This document shows positions 32,065 to 41,427 of a stretch of 51,455 bases of DNA, piece after piece. The stretch lies in the NCBI GenBank assembly GCA_002778785.1, contig PEZS01000001.1, positions 415,688-467,142 of the forward strand. Reading direction: 5' to 3'. The position numbers and the translations under genes are program-made. The stretch's first letter is position 1. The number at the start of each line of letters is the position of its first letter. This DNA is from Bdellovibrionales bacterium CG10_big_fil_rev_8_21_14_0_10_45_34 (GTDB lineage: Bacteria > Bdellovibrionota > Bdellovibrionia > Bdellovibrionales > 1-14-0-10-45-34). The notes beneath the pieces are model-generated. The model was not told where the DNA came from, made no database searches, and was given only the letters and a program-made list of their open reading frames with translations.

Positions 32065-33807
32065 ATGGCACCAAGTCGTTCAGAACTACCATTGAGTGGA
32101 ACACCTGGCTCACCCGGATTTTGTGTTGGCAGAGCGCTTGTACTCAAACATGACTCATTAGAAGTTGAACAAGTCGCTGGGGCGGGACCATCCCAAGAGT
32201 TGTCAAGGCTCCAGAATGCCCTTGAACAGTCGAAGATCGAATTGGGTCGAGTCGTCGAAGTTACCCGAAAGTCGATGGGAGATGATAAGGCTCAAATCTT
32301 TGAAGCTCATCTTATGGTTCTTGATGATCCTGAAATCCTTGCTCAGACCGAGAAAATACTTAACTCCGAAAATTCAACGGCTGAATGGGCGTTTTCAAAT
32401 GTGATGGATCATTTTGAAAATGTATTTAGCTCCATGAAAAATGAGTACATGAGAGAGCGAGCCGCTGACGTACGCGACGTGAAATCTCGGGTCTTGCGTC
32501 ATTTGCTTAACAAAGACGTGATCGACTTAGTGAATCTTCAAAATGAAGTGGTCTTGGTGGCGGATGACCTCGCCCCTTCAGATACCGCGACTATGAATCG
32601 ATCGAAGGTGCTCGGGTTTTTAACTAACATTGGTGGCAAGACATCCCATTCAGCGATCATGGCTAGAACCTTAGGGATCCCTGCGGTGGTGGGGCTAAAA
32701 GATGCCACCGAAAAAATCAAAACTGGCGACTGGATTGCTTTTGATGGCTCGCAAGGAGTGGCGTATGTTAACCCCCCAACTGCACTAAAGGATCAGTATT
32801 TAGGACTTCGGGAAGAATTTCTGAACTACAGAAAGTCTCTACTGGATTTGGTCGGCCAGAAGAGTGTCACGTTAGACGATCATTCCGTCGAGCTAGCCGC
32901 AAACATTGGTACAGTCGATGACTTAGAGTTCGTAAAAAAGAACGATGCAGAGGGCGTGGGCCTACTTAGGACGGAGTTCATTTATCTTAATCGTTCGAGC
33001 TTCCCGACAGAAGAAGAGCAGTATCAAAGCTACAAACGAATTGTTGAGGGTTTAAAAGGAAAGCCAGTCGTTATACGAACCTTAGACATAGGCGGCGACA
33101 AGAACCTGAGTTACTTTGACATAGGAAAAGAACAAAATCCCTTTTTAGGCTATCGAGCCATCCGCATTTGTCTACGTGACAAGCCTCTCTTTCATACCCA
33201 GCTGAGAGCACTTCTTCGAGTGGCCCCTCTTGGGGACCTGCGTATCATGTTCCCCATGATTTCTTCTATAGAAGAAGTGGTGCAAGCTAAAAAAGAAGTT
33301 CAAATTGTTAAAGCACAGCTCGAAACCGAAGGCTTTAGAGTTGGGAATTTTCAGATCGGAATCATGATCGAGGTTCCTTCGGCAGCTATAATGGCTGATG
33401 AGCTTGCCGAGCACGTCGACTTCTTTTCTATCGGTACAAACGACCTCATTCAATACACTTGCGCTGTTGATCGAATGAACCAAAAGATTCAGGATCTCTA
33501 TAACCCACACCATCCGGCCATATTTCGTTTGATCAATCAAGTTATCAAAGCCGGACATGCCAAGGGTAAGTGGGTAGGCATGTGCGGGGAGATGGCAGGC
33601 TCTTCGGAGTTTCTGGCCGTACTTGTAGGTCTTGAGCTCGATGAGCTGAGCATGAACCCATCTAACATTCTTGTGGCTCGAAAGTCGCTAAGAAAGTTAA
33701 AATTCAGCGATGCCAAGAATCTTGCCAAACGGATTTTATCTCTTTCTGATTCGAAGCAAATTGAAGAAGAGCTGAGAAAATTCAACAGTTCATTAGAAAA
33801 AGCTTAA
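32065..33807 (+). CDS. ptsI: Phosphoenolpyruvate-protein phosphotransferase (PTS enzyme I)
   Basis: This 580-residue soluble enzyme starts the PTS by taking phosphate from phosphoenolpyruvate. The phosphohistidine is in GGKTSHSAIMAR (His195). The PEP-binding barrel shows GLLRTEFIYL, RTLDIGGDKNL and LGYRAIRICL, and the C-terminal signature is DFFSIGTNDLIQYT followed by CGEMAG. Length and order are those of classical enzyme I. It lies 11 bases after ptsH and completes the nagE-ptsH-ptsI operon. No nagA or nagB is visible in the window. Confidence 0.96.
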   Translation: MAPSRSELPLSGTPGSPGFCVGRALVLKHDSLEVEQVAGAGPSQELSRLQNALEQSKIELGRVVEVTRKSMGDDKAQIFEAHLMVLDDPEILAQTEKILNSENSTAEWAFSNVMDHFENVFSSMKNEYMRERAADVRDVKSRVLRHLLNKDVIDLVNLQNEVVLVADDLAPSDTATMNRSKVLGFLTNIGGKTSHSAIMARTLGIPAVVGLKDATEKIKTGDWIAFDGSQGVAYVNPPTALKDQYLGLREEFLNYRKSLLDLVGQKSVTLDDHSVELAANIGTVDDLEFVKKNDAEGVGLLRTEFIYLNRSSFPTEEEQYQSYKRIVEGLKGKPVVIRTLDIGGDKNLSYFDIGKEQNPFLGYRAIRICLRDKPLFHTQLRALLRVAPLGDLRIMFPMISSIEEVVQAKKEVQIVKAQLETEGFRVGNFQIGIMIEVPSAAIMADELAEHVDFFSIGTNDLIQYTCAVDRMNQKIQDLYNPHHPAIFRLINQVIKAGHAKGKWVGMCGEMAGSSEFLAVLVGLELDELSMNPSNILVARKSLRKLKFSDAKNLAKRILSLSDSKQIEEELRKFNSSLEKA

Positions 33808-33921
33808 ATCCAGTGAATTCAGCGCCAAGCATCGATGTGGATTTTACTTGGCTTCGGAGACAGCTTTTCCTATCGTCATTTGGCAGCCTTCATAGCCATA
33901 AAAGGGTAGAGGAGTTTCACA

Positions 33922-35034
33922 ATGGAAAACTTTGAAATCATCGAAGAGCAAGGATCCCATGAACAGGTTCTTTTTTGCTATAACAAAGATGTGGGTTTAA
34001 GGGCTATCATCGCTATTCACAATACAGCTCTTGGGCCTGCCCTCGGTGGAACCCGGATGTGGAATTATGCCTCTGACAAAGAGGCCCTTATCGATGTGCT
34101 CCGCCTTTCTCGTGGTATGACCTATAAAGCCGCAGCGGCAGGTCTCAACTTGGGTGGCGGCAAGGCAGTCATCATTGGCGATCCTAGAAAGCAAAAGACA
34201 GAGGCTTTATTCAGATGTTTCGGCCAGTATGTTAACTCACTGAACGGGCGATACATAACCGCTGAAGACGTAGGAACTTCTGTTTCTGATATGGAGCACG
34301 TATATGCCGAGACTCCATGGGTAACTGGAATACCCGAAGATCTTGGCGGCTCCGGTGACCCCAGCCCCTTTACTGCACATGGCGTATTGATGGGTATTAA
34401 GGCATCGGTGAGTAAAAAACTGGGAACTGACAGTCTTAAGGGGCTTCGTGTTCTTGTGCAAGGTTTAGGAAACGTGGGATTGAATTTAGTTAGCTATCTT
34501 CATAAGGAAAAAGCTGTCATCACTGTTTCTGATATTGATATTGATAAAGTAAAGCGAACAGAAGAGCAGTTTGGTGTTAAGAGCGTTGCCCCAGATGACA
34601 TTGTAGCTCAAGAGGCAGAGGTCTTTGCACCTTGCGCTTTAGGAAGCGTTATTAACGACCAAACGATCGATAAACTCAAAGTAAAAATTGTCGCTGGTGG
34701 AGCTAACAATCAGTTGGCTGAGGACCGACATGGCGGACTTCTTAAAGAAATGGGCATCTTGTATGCTCCAGATTTCGTGATCAATGCCGGCGGACTCATG
34801 AACGTGTTTGTCGAGCTTGAAGGTTACTCAAAAGAGCGCGCTAAAGCCCATACTTTGAAGATTTACGACAACGTCATGAATTGCTTAGATATTTCTGAAA
34901 AAGAAAACATTCCCACGCAGACCGCGGCTTACAGATTGGCTGAGCGCCGTATTGAAGTGATCGGTAGGTTGAAGCAAAAACACAGTGGGCTTGCTCAAAG
35001 AGTATTCGGGAGCCTCAAGGTCGACGGCAGATAG
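33922..35034 (+). CDS. Leucine dehydrogenase (Glu/Leu/Phe/Val dehydrogenase family)
   Basis: The 370-residue enzyme oxidatively deaminates branched-chain amino acids with NAD, a step in using amino acids as carbon source. Visible motifs are GPALGGTRMWNY, the catalytic Lys region LNLGGGKAVIIGDP, GRYITAEDVGTSVSDM, TAHGVLMGI and the nucleotide-binding LVQGLGNVGLNL. The late NAGGLMNVFVELEGY is typical of leucine dehydrogenases and distinguishes them from the longer glutamate enzymes. GAGGAG lies just upstream of the ATG. It follows the PTS operon after 114 bases and converges on the SDR gene with nine bases between stops. Confidence 0.9.
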   Translation: MENFEIIEEQGSHEQVLFCYNKDVGLRAIIAIHNTALGPALGGTRMWNYASDKEALIDVLRLSRGMTYKAAAAGLNLGGGKAVIIGDPRKQKTEALFRCFGQYVNSLNGRYITAEDVGTSVSDMEHVYAETPWVTGIPEDLGGSGDPSPFTAHGVLMGIKASVSKKLGTDSLKGLRVLVQGLGNVGLNLVSYLHKEKAVITVSDIDIDKVKRTEEQFGVKSVAPDDIVAQEAEVFAPCALGSVINDQTIDKLKVKIVAGGANNQLAEDRHGGLLKEMGILYAPDFVINAGGLMNVFVELEGYSKERAKAHTLKIYDNVMNCLDISEKENIPTQTAAYRLAERRIEVIGRLKQKHSGLAQRVFGSLKVDGR

Positions 35035-35043
35035 GAACTCTCT

Positions 35044-35745
35044 CTAAAGGAGAATCCCACCATCCACAACAACGTTGGTCCCGGTGACCCATTGTGCATT
35101 TATGAGATAATCGACTGCCGGTAGCAAGTCCGAAGGCATGCCCACACGGTTCATTGGCTGCAAATGACCATCTTGAGTTAAATCTCTACCCTGATGGATG
35201 GGCGTTTCAATGATCCCTGGGCTAATGGCATTGACTCTAATATTTGGCGCAAACTCAATGGCTATAGATTTCGTCCAGTTTAACATCGCAGCTTTAGAAG
35301 CCGAGTAAACAGATGTTTCAGCAATAGGACGAATACCAAGCGTTGAAGCAATATTTATAATAGAAGATGGCTTTGCCAAAAAGGGGAGCGCAGCCCGTAC
35401 AACGCGAAAAGAGCCAAACAGGTTAGTTTCAAATTCCCTTGTCCATTGCGCCTCGCTAGAGTCTACGAAGGTGCTTCTTTTTATAATACCGGCGTTGTTA
35501 ACGATCACACTGATCTTACTTTGATAAGCTTCGAAGGCTTTACTCAGTGTCGGCACACAATCGCTCATTGAGACATCACAGGCAACTGGCATAAAGCAAG
35601 GACCTAACTCTTTTTTTACCGACTCCAGTTTTGCTTCAGATCTAGCAATGCCTATTACATTGTATCCTAGGCTACAAAGGTGCTTTGATATAGCAATGCC
35701 GATTCCGCTGGAAGCTCCTGTGACAATAGCTGTTGTGTTTTTCAT
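35044..35745 (-). CDS. Short-chain dehydrogenase/reductase (SDR)
   Basis: This 233-residue classical SDR has the NAD(P)-binding TGASSGIGIAI near the N-terminus, NNAG in VIVNNAGII, the catalytic Ser of INIASTLG and the YSASKAA pair of Tyr and Lys. The C-terminal GTNVVVDGGILL is standard. The substrate cannot be predicted. It is the last gene of a minus-strand set after the HD-GYP and PilZ genes, 22 bases behind PilZ. Confidence 0.88.
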   Translation of the reverse strand: MKNTTAIVTGASSGIGIAISKHLCSLGYNVIGIARSEAKLESVKKELGPCFMPVACDVSMSDCVPTLSKAFEAYQSKISVIVNNAGIIKRSTFVDSSEAQWTREFETNLFGSFRVVRAALPFLAKPSSIINIASTLGIRPIAETSVYSASKAAMLNWTKSIAIEFAPNIRVNAISPGIIETPIHQGRDLTQDGHLQPMNRVGMPSDLLPAVDYLINAQWVTGTNVVVDGGILL

Positions 35746-35767
35746 AAAGTTCTCATCATTCTAGTTT

Positions 35768-36442
35768 TTAAGCCGCAAAATTTGCCGGATTCGAAGAAAG
35801 CGATTCGAGTAGATCACGAATCTCACGTTTTTCAAATGAGCCAGCATCTGGAAAACAAAGACCAACCCCTTTTGAGTTGCGATCAATGCGAACAACCTTG
35901 GCTAGCAACTTGAGGTCTTGATCAAAGTGCTTAACTCTCATAAAAAGTATGAGACCAGGCTCAAGATAAGCATCGACTGTTGCAAAGCAACCGCTCACGC
36001 TCATATCAAGAATTTCACCTTCAAATAGTACGCCATCTATTTGAAACTCCGCTGAAATATGTACTTTTTGGCGCCGAGCTCTTTCCCACCAGCGAAGTCG
36101 GGGGTTGAAGTAGGGTGCCCGAATCTCTTTACCAAGCAACGCTACTGACATAGCAACTAAAACGGGAACTGCCAGCCAACCAAAAATAGAAAGTGGAGTT
36201 GCCATAAACTCCCAATGAGAGATTAAGAACGTAGAAAAAAGCACTGAATGTATCATGAAAAGCCAATAGCCCCACCGAGTCACTCGAACAACTCCGTAGG
36301 CGACAAACAAAGTCGACAGTGAAAGTGCAACGGATGGTGCATCAAACGCTTTGAACATAAAGTGGGTAGTTAATGCAAAGGCAACACCTAAAATTAAATA
36401 GATGGATGCAATGACTTTGACTATTCGTGGCTTAACACTCAT
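35768..36442 (-). CDS. Membrane protein with C-terminal PilZ domain
   Basis: The 224-residue protein has four hydrophobic segments in its first half (VIASIYLILGVAFALTTHF, SLSTLFVAYGVV, YWLFMIHSVLFSTFLI, PLSIFGWLAVPVLVAMSVAL). A cytoplasmic PilZ domain follows. Its c-di-GMP-binding signature is present as the RARRQ region before the first strand (WWERARRQKVHI) and DMSVSGCFA. It should sense c-di-GMP at the inner membrane. It lies 16 bases downstream of an HD-GYP phosphodiesterase gene on the same strand, which supports a linked signalling role. Confidence 0.82.
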   Translation of the reverse strand: MSVKPRIVKVIASIYLILGVAFALTTHFMFKAFDAPSVALSLSTLFVAYGVVRVTRWGYWLFMIHSVLFSTFLISHWEFMATPLSIFGWLAVPVLVAMSVALLGKEIRAPYFNPRLRWWERARRQKVHISAEFQIDGVLFEGEILDMSVSGCFATVDAYLEPGLILFMRVKHFDQDLKLLAKVVRIDRNSKGVGLCFPDAGSFEKREIRDLLESLSSNPANFAA

Positions 36443-36458
36443 TTAGTAGAACACCTTG

Positions 36459-38150
36459 TCAGGCAGCTCGACGCCGAGTAAATGCATCTGACGACTTATA
36501 GATATCTGCCTCAATAAATATAGTTAGTAGTTTTGAATCTAACTTTCCTTCCTTCGCTTCCATTTCTAAAATTTCTAATGCTCTTTGCGGCGAAACAGCC
36601 TTTTTGTATGGACGGTCCATCGCGGTGAGCGCGTCGTATATGTCTGCTATGGTCATCATTCTTGACTGAAGCGGAATATCTCGTGCAATCAAACCTCTTG
36701 GATATCCTGAACCGTCAAGCTTTTCGTGATGTGCATGTGCGATGTCGGGCACATGCGCTAAGTCATCTGTCCAAGCTATTTGCTTTAAAAATTCGAAAGT
36801 ATGTGAAACATGGCTTTGAATTTCATCACGCTCTTTGATACTTAGAGTACCTTTAGCTACCGACAACTTTTGAATTTCATCTTCAGTGAGAATTGTCTGC
36901 CCCAGGTGTTGACTTGTTTCTTTGATCCACGCGACGAGCTGATGAATGTCAAAATCTTGGTCGAGAATCTGAGGTTCATTGGCTGTAAGGATTCCCTTTT
37001 GTATCTCTTCAATTCTTTTATGGAAGTTTTCGATATTCCATGAAGTTTTAGCCAGACGAACAGCACCTTCATCTGTGCGAGATCCAAGAACTTCTTGCGC
37101 TACCTGACGCCACTGAGCCGATTCAAAGCGGGATCGAATATTTGATAGTCTAGAAAGTACAGACTCCAGCTCGTGAGGATACAATTTTTTCGGCTTTAAA
37201 AGAATATTTTCTCGAACCCCTATCTTACCAAAATCATGCAAGAGAGCTGCGTAACGAATCTCGCGTATTTGATCGAGCGTGAACTTAACACCTTGGAAGG
37301 CTCCAAATGAAACCGAATCCAGCTTCTCTGCGAATGAGACTGTTAGTAGTGCCACGCGATCACTATGACCGCTTGTCGACGGGTCTCGAGCTTCGATCGC
37401 TGAAACCGATGCTTGAACAAAACTTTCAAACTGAGAGGCAATATCCCTGGTTAACTTTACATTCTCTAGAGCTATGGCCGCGTATGTGGCAAACGACCCA
37501 ATAAGTCTCTCGTCGTTGTCTGAAAACGCAATGATGTCTTTACGCGGGGCAACCTTAAGGGACGAATCTTTTCTACGCCTTAGCGGCCGAACCTTGTTCA
37601 CTACTTGAACGACTCCAATTACAGCCCCTTTAACTGTTCGAATTGGGGTACATAGCACCGACTTCGTGCGATATCCCACTTTGCTATCGATTTCACGTCG
37701 AAAGTGAAACGGGGCATCCGCGTCGAGATTGTAGCAGTCGCGTATCTTAACTGTTTTTCCGGTAAGAGCCACGTAGCCAGCAATGCTCTTGGTGTTAATA
37801 TCGAGTATCTGGTTAACCATAGATACAATACGCACATTCGAATAGTTGTTACTATTGTAAAAACGCAATATGTGTTTGGATTTCCCCCCGGCTGAACTCG
37901 ATTCCTCTGAAGTTGTGTCCTTGTCTATAAGATAAATGCTTCCACCGTCTGCATTCGTTTGCTCAATGGATTGCTCGAGGATTGTATCAAGTATCTGACG
38001 AGTTCGATCATCAAGTAACTGACTATCTACGACAGCCATATGTGTCGCGTGACTTTGTTTGTTCGATAGCAAATCGTCGCCCGGCTCGGACTTGTCAGTT
38101 TCACCATCGTGAAGCGTTAAATGTTTTCGGGTTTTACCGGTAGACATCAA
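36459..38150 (-). CDS. GAF-HD-GYP c-di-GMP phosphodiesterase
   Basis: The protein has 563 residues. A GAF domain occupies about residues 45-240 (EQTNADGGSIYLID, GYVALTGKTVKI, VGYRTKSVLCTPIRTVKGAV). The HD-GYP domain follows with STSGHSDRVALLT, the metal pair in ALLHDFGKIGVRENIL and AHAHHEKLDGSGYPRGL. All key residues are present, so it should hydrolyse c-di-GMP. The stretch between the HD half (KPKKLYPHELESVL) and the conserved KGTLSIKERDEIQ is about 110 residues longer than usual. It heads the minus-strand set with PilZ and SDR genes. Confidence 0.88.
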   Translation of the reverse strand: MMSTGKTRKHLTLHDGETDKSEPGDDLLSNKQSHATHMAVVDSQLLDDRTRQILDTILEQSIEQTNADGGSIYLIDKDTTSEESSSAGGKSKHILRFYNSNNYSNVRIVSMVNQILDINTKSIAGYVALTGKTVKIRDCYNLDADAPFHFRREIDSKVGYRTKSVLCTPIRTVKGAVIGVVQVVNKVRPLRRRKDSSLKVAPRKDIIAFSDNDERLIGSFATYAAIALENVKLTRDIASQFESFVQASVSAIEARDPSTSGHSDRVALLTVSFAEKLDSVSFGAFQGVKFTLDQIREIRYAALLHDFGKIGVRENILLKPKKLYPHELESVLSRLSNIRSRFESAQWRQVAQEVLGSRTDEGAVRLAKTSWNIENFHKRIEEIQKGILTANEPQILDQDFDIHQLVAWIKETSQHLGQTILTEDEIQKLSVAKGTLSIKERDEIQSHVSHTFEFLKQIAWTDDLAHVPDIAHAHHEKLDGSGYPRGLIARDIPLQSRMMTIADIYDALTAMDRPYKKAVSPQRALEILEMEAKEGKLDSKLLTIFIEADIYKSSDAFTRRRAA

Positions 38151-38215
38151 ATGCTTATCGGATACTGCCGGCCCTGTCCTGAGAATGGAATAGAAACGCT
38201 TCAGAATCTATTACA

Positions 38216-38248
38216 CTAAAGGCGAGTTAAAAAGTAACTCGCCTTTAG
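38216..38248 (-). terminator. Strong hairpin between the HD-GYP and small Cys/His gene
   Basis: CTAAAGGCGAGTTA (38216-38229) and TAACTCGCCTTTAG (38235-38248) are exact complements, giving a 14-base-pair stem with a 5-base loop. It lies about 50 bases beyond the stop of the minus-strand gene at 38299. There is no long T tract, but the stability suggests a transcript end. Confidence 0.7.
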
Positions 38249-38298
38249 GAGAGACTGAGCAATGATGGCATTGCCCGACATCAAATTTTTGCTGTGAA

Positions 38299-38580
38299 CT
38301 ATGCAGCTTGTTTTTGTTTGGCCAAAAACTGTGTGTATTTTCGTTCAAAGTCCTTAGGCTTTTGTCCGTGCTTGCTGATGAGCCCTTCCTTAAACCAGAC
38401 GAAATGTTCAGAGCAAAATTGAGCTCTTTTCTGCTTGGATTTACATCCGTCGGCAACACATCTGTCATTTACAACAAGTGGAAGTACTTTACCTCCCTGT
38501 TGGGGGCTGCCTCCCTCTTTCTTTTTATTACTATGCTCGGGTTGATGAGTACTGGGTTTCTCTTTTGGCGCTTCCGACAT
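38299..38580 (-). CDS. Small Cys/His-containing protein of unknown function
   Basis: The 93-residue protein has a polar, Lys/Gln/Gly-rich first half, then NDRCVADGCKSKQKRAQFCSEH and FVWFKEGLISKHG. The Cys-x4-Cys, Cys and His spacing suggests a single zinc-binding site. I know the general pattern of a CxEHxxWFKxGLI tail from small deltaproteobacterial proteins but no function. It lies 47 bases downstream of the oligopeptide-binding protein gene and is followed by a strong terminator, so it may end that transcript. Confidence 0.7.
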   Translation of the reverse strand: MSEAPKEKPSTHQPEHSNKKKEGGSPQQGGKVLPLVVNDRCVADGCKSKQKRAQFCSEHFVWFKEGLISKHGQKPKDFERKYTQFLAKQKQAA

Positions 38581-38627
38581 GAACTATCCCCCTTTAAAGT
38601 GAGTGGCCACGCAGTTTACGTGACATC

Positions 38628-40157
38628 CTAGTTCTTATCGGACGTAGGGCCAGAAACTTGACTATCGACGGGATGCAGCTGGCTCAAGTCCATTTGATTC
38701 AGCTCATTAATATGCCATCCCTCAAATTCAGCAGAGCGCAGCATAGCAAAATGAATTCTGCCTTGCGGTATAATGCCGGCTCGATTGATTAAAAGTTCGA
38801 CACCTTTACGGCACAAAATTTTTCGTTCAGATTGACGCTTTTCTTTCTGTAAGTTCACTATCAATTTCTCGAAGTCAACATCATCGAACTTCACAAAGTT
38901 GTCTTTGTGACCTCGGGTAAAACCTTCTATGGCAGCTAAACAAGTTGGTCTATCTAACGAAAATCCATAGCGAAAAACATCGGCAGGGCGAGTCTCTAAG
39001 GAGTTTCTATAAACCCCAGGCTCTAGTAGTTGGATTTCTGTTTCAATTCCTAGGTGCTTCTTCCACTGCCCCTGATACCACTCGGCAACTCTTCTGAGAT
39101 CATCACCACCTTGGGCACTAAGAGCAAACGTAAGTTTTTTTTGTTCCCCACTCATTTTCGTTTTCGCAAGCTTAGGATCAAAGTCTATGCAGGGCCATTT
39201 GTCGACAAAGCTCTCTGGGAATCCCGGACACCCTGGCCTTCCTGATGCACTAAAGGCTCTTTTGAATTCTTCGAAATCAGCGGCTCGACTGAGCGCGAAT
39301 TTTAAATCCTTAGACTTAATGCTTGGTGAAAAACCAATGTAATCAAAACGAGAGAGGGGAGTAAGAAAAAATTCTTTTTTTGTTTTGTAAGCAGGTATGA
39401 GGGCCGCCGGCAATCTGCGCAAAAACGAAATCCGCCCAGTTTCAAAAAGATGAAGTGCGGCGGAGTCTTCTGAAACAAAAAATATCTCCAATTTAGGTCG
39501 TTTCGGATTTCCGCCAAAGTAATGGATATTAGGCTCGAGCATCATGCTCTTGCCTCTTTGCCACTGCGACAGCACGTAGGGGCCGCAAAACTTCGAGGGC
39601 GCTGACGGATGATCCTTTGTTGGTACATCGGGCGGGAGCGGAACCAAGGCTGAAGCCGCTAGCTTGTATTCAAGATCCGAATCGGGCACCTCAAGCTCGA
39701 ATCTTAAGATTTCGCTCGTGATAGCCTTGATTCCCAGCTCATTGGGTTTACGCTGTCCAGTCTGAATCTTTTTGGCGTTCTTCAACGTCATCAGCAAGCG
39801 TGCGTGAACGGAAGCAATAGCAGGATCAATGATTCTTGTGAAGCTCCGTACGTAGTCATCGGCTACGACTCTCGTGCCGTCACTCCACTTAAATTGTGGG
39901 TTTAAGTGGCACTCTAAAATCTGAGAGTTCTTCCACTGGCACCTCTTGGCGCCTTCAGGTCGCAAGCGACCTCTTTCATCATACCTGTAGAGGCCACGAA
40001 ATAAGTTGGAAATAACGTAGTTAAGCTCAATCCCGTCTAGCGCGATTGGATCAAGAGTCGCAGGCTCCTCAAAGAGGTGAAACCGAAAAGTTTTGTCGGC
40101 CCCAAAGACTTGTAAGAAAAAAAGGTTCAAGAAAAAGAATAAAAACCAATGCTTCAT
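38628..40157 (-). CDS. Family 5 (peptide-type) extracellular solute-binding protein
   Basis: This 509-residue periplasmic binding protein belongs to the OppA/DppA group. It has a signal peptide (MKHWFLFFFLNLFFLQVFG), then the family opening EEPATLDPIALDGIELNYV, LFRGLYRYDERGRLRPEGA, FKWSDGTRVVADDYVRSF and GPYVLSQWQRGKSM. There is no lipobox. Such proteins feed oligopeptide ABC transporters, but no permease or ATPase gene is next to it. Peptide uptake fits a proteolytic lifestyle. Confidence 0.88.
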   Translation of the reverse strand: MKHWFLFFFLNLFFLQVFGADKTFRFHLFEEPATLDPIALDGIELNYVISNLFRGLYRYDERGRLRPEGAKRCQWKNSQILECHLNPQFKWSDGTRVVADDYVRSFTRIIDPAIASVHARLLMTLKNAKKIQTGQRKPNELGIKAITSEILRFELEVPDSDLEYKLAASALVPLPPDVPTKDHPSAPSKFCGPYVLSQWQRGKSMMLEPNIHYFGGNPKRPKLEIFFVSEDSAALHLFETGRISFLRRLPAALIPAYKTKKEFFLTPLSRFDYIGFSPSIKSKDLKFALSRAADFEEFKRAFSASGRPGCPGFPESFVDKWPCIDFDPKLAKTKMSGEQKKLTFALSAQGGDDLRRVAEWYQGQWKKHLGIETEIQLLEPGVYRNSLETRPADVFRYGFSLDRPTCLAAIEGFTRGHKDNFVKFDDVDFEKLIVNLQKEKRQSERKILCRKGVELLINRAGIIPQGRIHFAMLRSAEFEGWHINELNQMDLSQLHPVDSQVSGPTSDKN

Positions 40158-40269
40158 GCATCAATCTTTATCGGCCCAAGGGCGTTATTGTCAAAATAGA
40201 AAAGCTACTGAATATTTCCGTAGCAAACAGATCTTGCTTTGGTAGTTCGCCCAAACGAAGGGCATGCCT

Positions 40270-40303
40270 TGGTTCCAAAATGTATGTATCTGCTTTGGAA
40301 CCA
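40270..40303 (-). terminator. Inverted repeat between the VWA and solute-binding protein genes
   Basis: TGGTTCCAAA (40270-40279) and TTTGGAACCA (40294-40303) form a 10-base-pair perfect stem with a 14-base loop, 45 bases after the stop of the minus-strand VWA gene. A T tract is absent, so it is a terminator or an operator of the next gene. Confidence 0.5.
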
Positions 40304-40347
40304 CTAAAGAGTTACTTCCAACAAAATAAGAGAGTTGTTCTTTGACG

Positions 40348-41427
40348 TTATTCTTTGATAGTGACTGGGTCAAAGGTCACGCTAATCGTGGCACCTTGTG
40401 CAGGTATGTAGCTTCCATGAAAGAATATACTGTTGGTTTCAGCGTTGTACGACCAACCATTCAATCGATTTTTATCTTCTGGCACAGCCTTACCATCAAC
40501 GATGACAATGATAGTAGCAGGGTCAGGGACACGCGTTAGGTAGAACTGAGTCGACAACTCGGCAATACGATTTTGAATTGCATCAAGAGTCGATGCGAAG
40601 TCATCGCAAATGGAGCCAAGTACCCCGTCTGTTGCTTCTACCATTTCTTTGTAGCGGTAACCAATGTAACCAAAATCGTTACTAGCTTCACAAGCTTCAT
40701 CAAAAATGGCCATGGCCGATACGCTATATCGCTTAATGTAATCGGTGCTGCCGGTTACTCCATCAAGAAATGATGTGTAGTGGCTGATAGGATGAAGATC
40801 TGGATTGTCGTAGTCAGCTAATACGGTTGCACCATCGTGAGAGAAGTCGTCTTCGTCGCTCACAACAATAACAGCTAAGAATGATTTTTCACGCAGAAAG
40901 CCTTGGTTGTAGTTGCTTTCTAAAGAGTATTTCATGCTTTGAAACGCGCGCTCGTCACCAGATCCAAAAATTCCTTGGATAACGTTATCTTGAAAAATTG
41001 CTATCACGTCGTCGAGTCCAGGAAGGATAATCGGATAGGTAGGGTCGCGATCGCCCTCAAAGCCTCGAAACTTGGCACGCTCCGGTTCATTGAGAAAATG
41101 ACCACGATAGGTATCTGTAGGAATTACCGCAATCTGAAAGTCATAGTCTTTTTGCACGAAAGACGAAATAAACGATTCAAAGTTGTCAGCTAAGTTCTGC
41201 TGATCATCTCCCATTGAGCCGGAATTGTCTATAACCCAAAGGATATCAAGTTTGTTTGATATATCAGCGTCGGATTGTTTAAAGACATTTTGATCAGCTA
41301 GCAATGAGTAAGTTGGATTCACCTGCCCGCAACCCGGCAGAAACAAGACAATTAAAGCTGCAAGAAATAGTATAGATACAAATCCAGGCGGAATAATTTT
41401 CTTTAGATTAATGATATTGGGTTTCAT
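40348..41427 (-). CDS. VWA-domain lipoprotein
   Basis: The protein of about 359 residues has a signal segment ending in the lipobox LFLPGCGQ. The VWA domain opens with ILWVIDNSGSMGDDQQNLA, a perfect MIDAS DxSxS, and contains VIVVSDEDDFSHDG. A beta-rich C-terminus follows (YLTRVPDPATIIVIVDGKAV). It has no calcium repeats, unlike the VWA pair at 24052-27731. ATG 41427 is chosen over 41445 because GGGG lies about eight bases before it. It stands alone. The role is probably surface or periplasmic binding, based on the fold only. Confidence 0.82.
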   Translation of the reverse strand: MKPNIINLKKIIPPGFVSILFLAALIVLFLPGCGQVNPTYSLLADQNVFKQSDADISNKLDILWVIDNSGSMGDDQQNLADNFESFISSFVQKDYDFQIAVIPTDTYRGHFLNEPERAKFRGFEGDRDPTYPIILPGLDDVIAIFQDNVIQGIFGSGDERAFQSMKYSLESNYNQGFLREKSFLAVIVVSDEDDFSHDGATVLADYDNPDLHPISHYTSFLDGVTGSTDYIKRYSVSAMAIFDEACEASNDFGYIGYRYKEMVEATDGVLGSICDDFASTLDAIQNRIAELSTQFYLTRVPDPATIIVIVDGKAVPEDKNRLNGWSYNAETNSIFFHGSYIPAQGATISVTFDPVTIKE

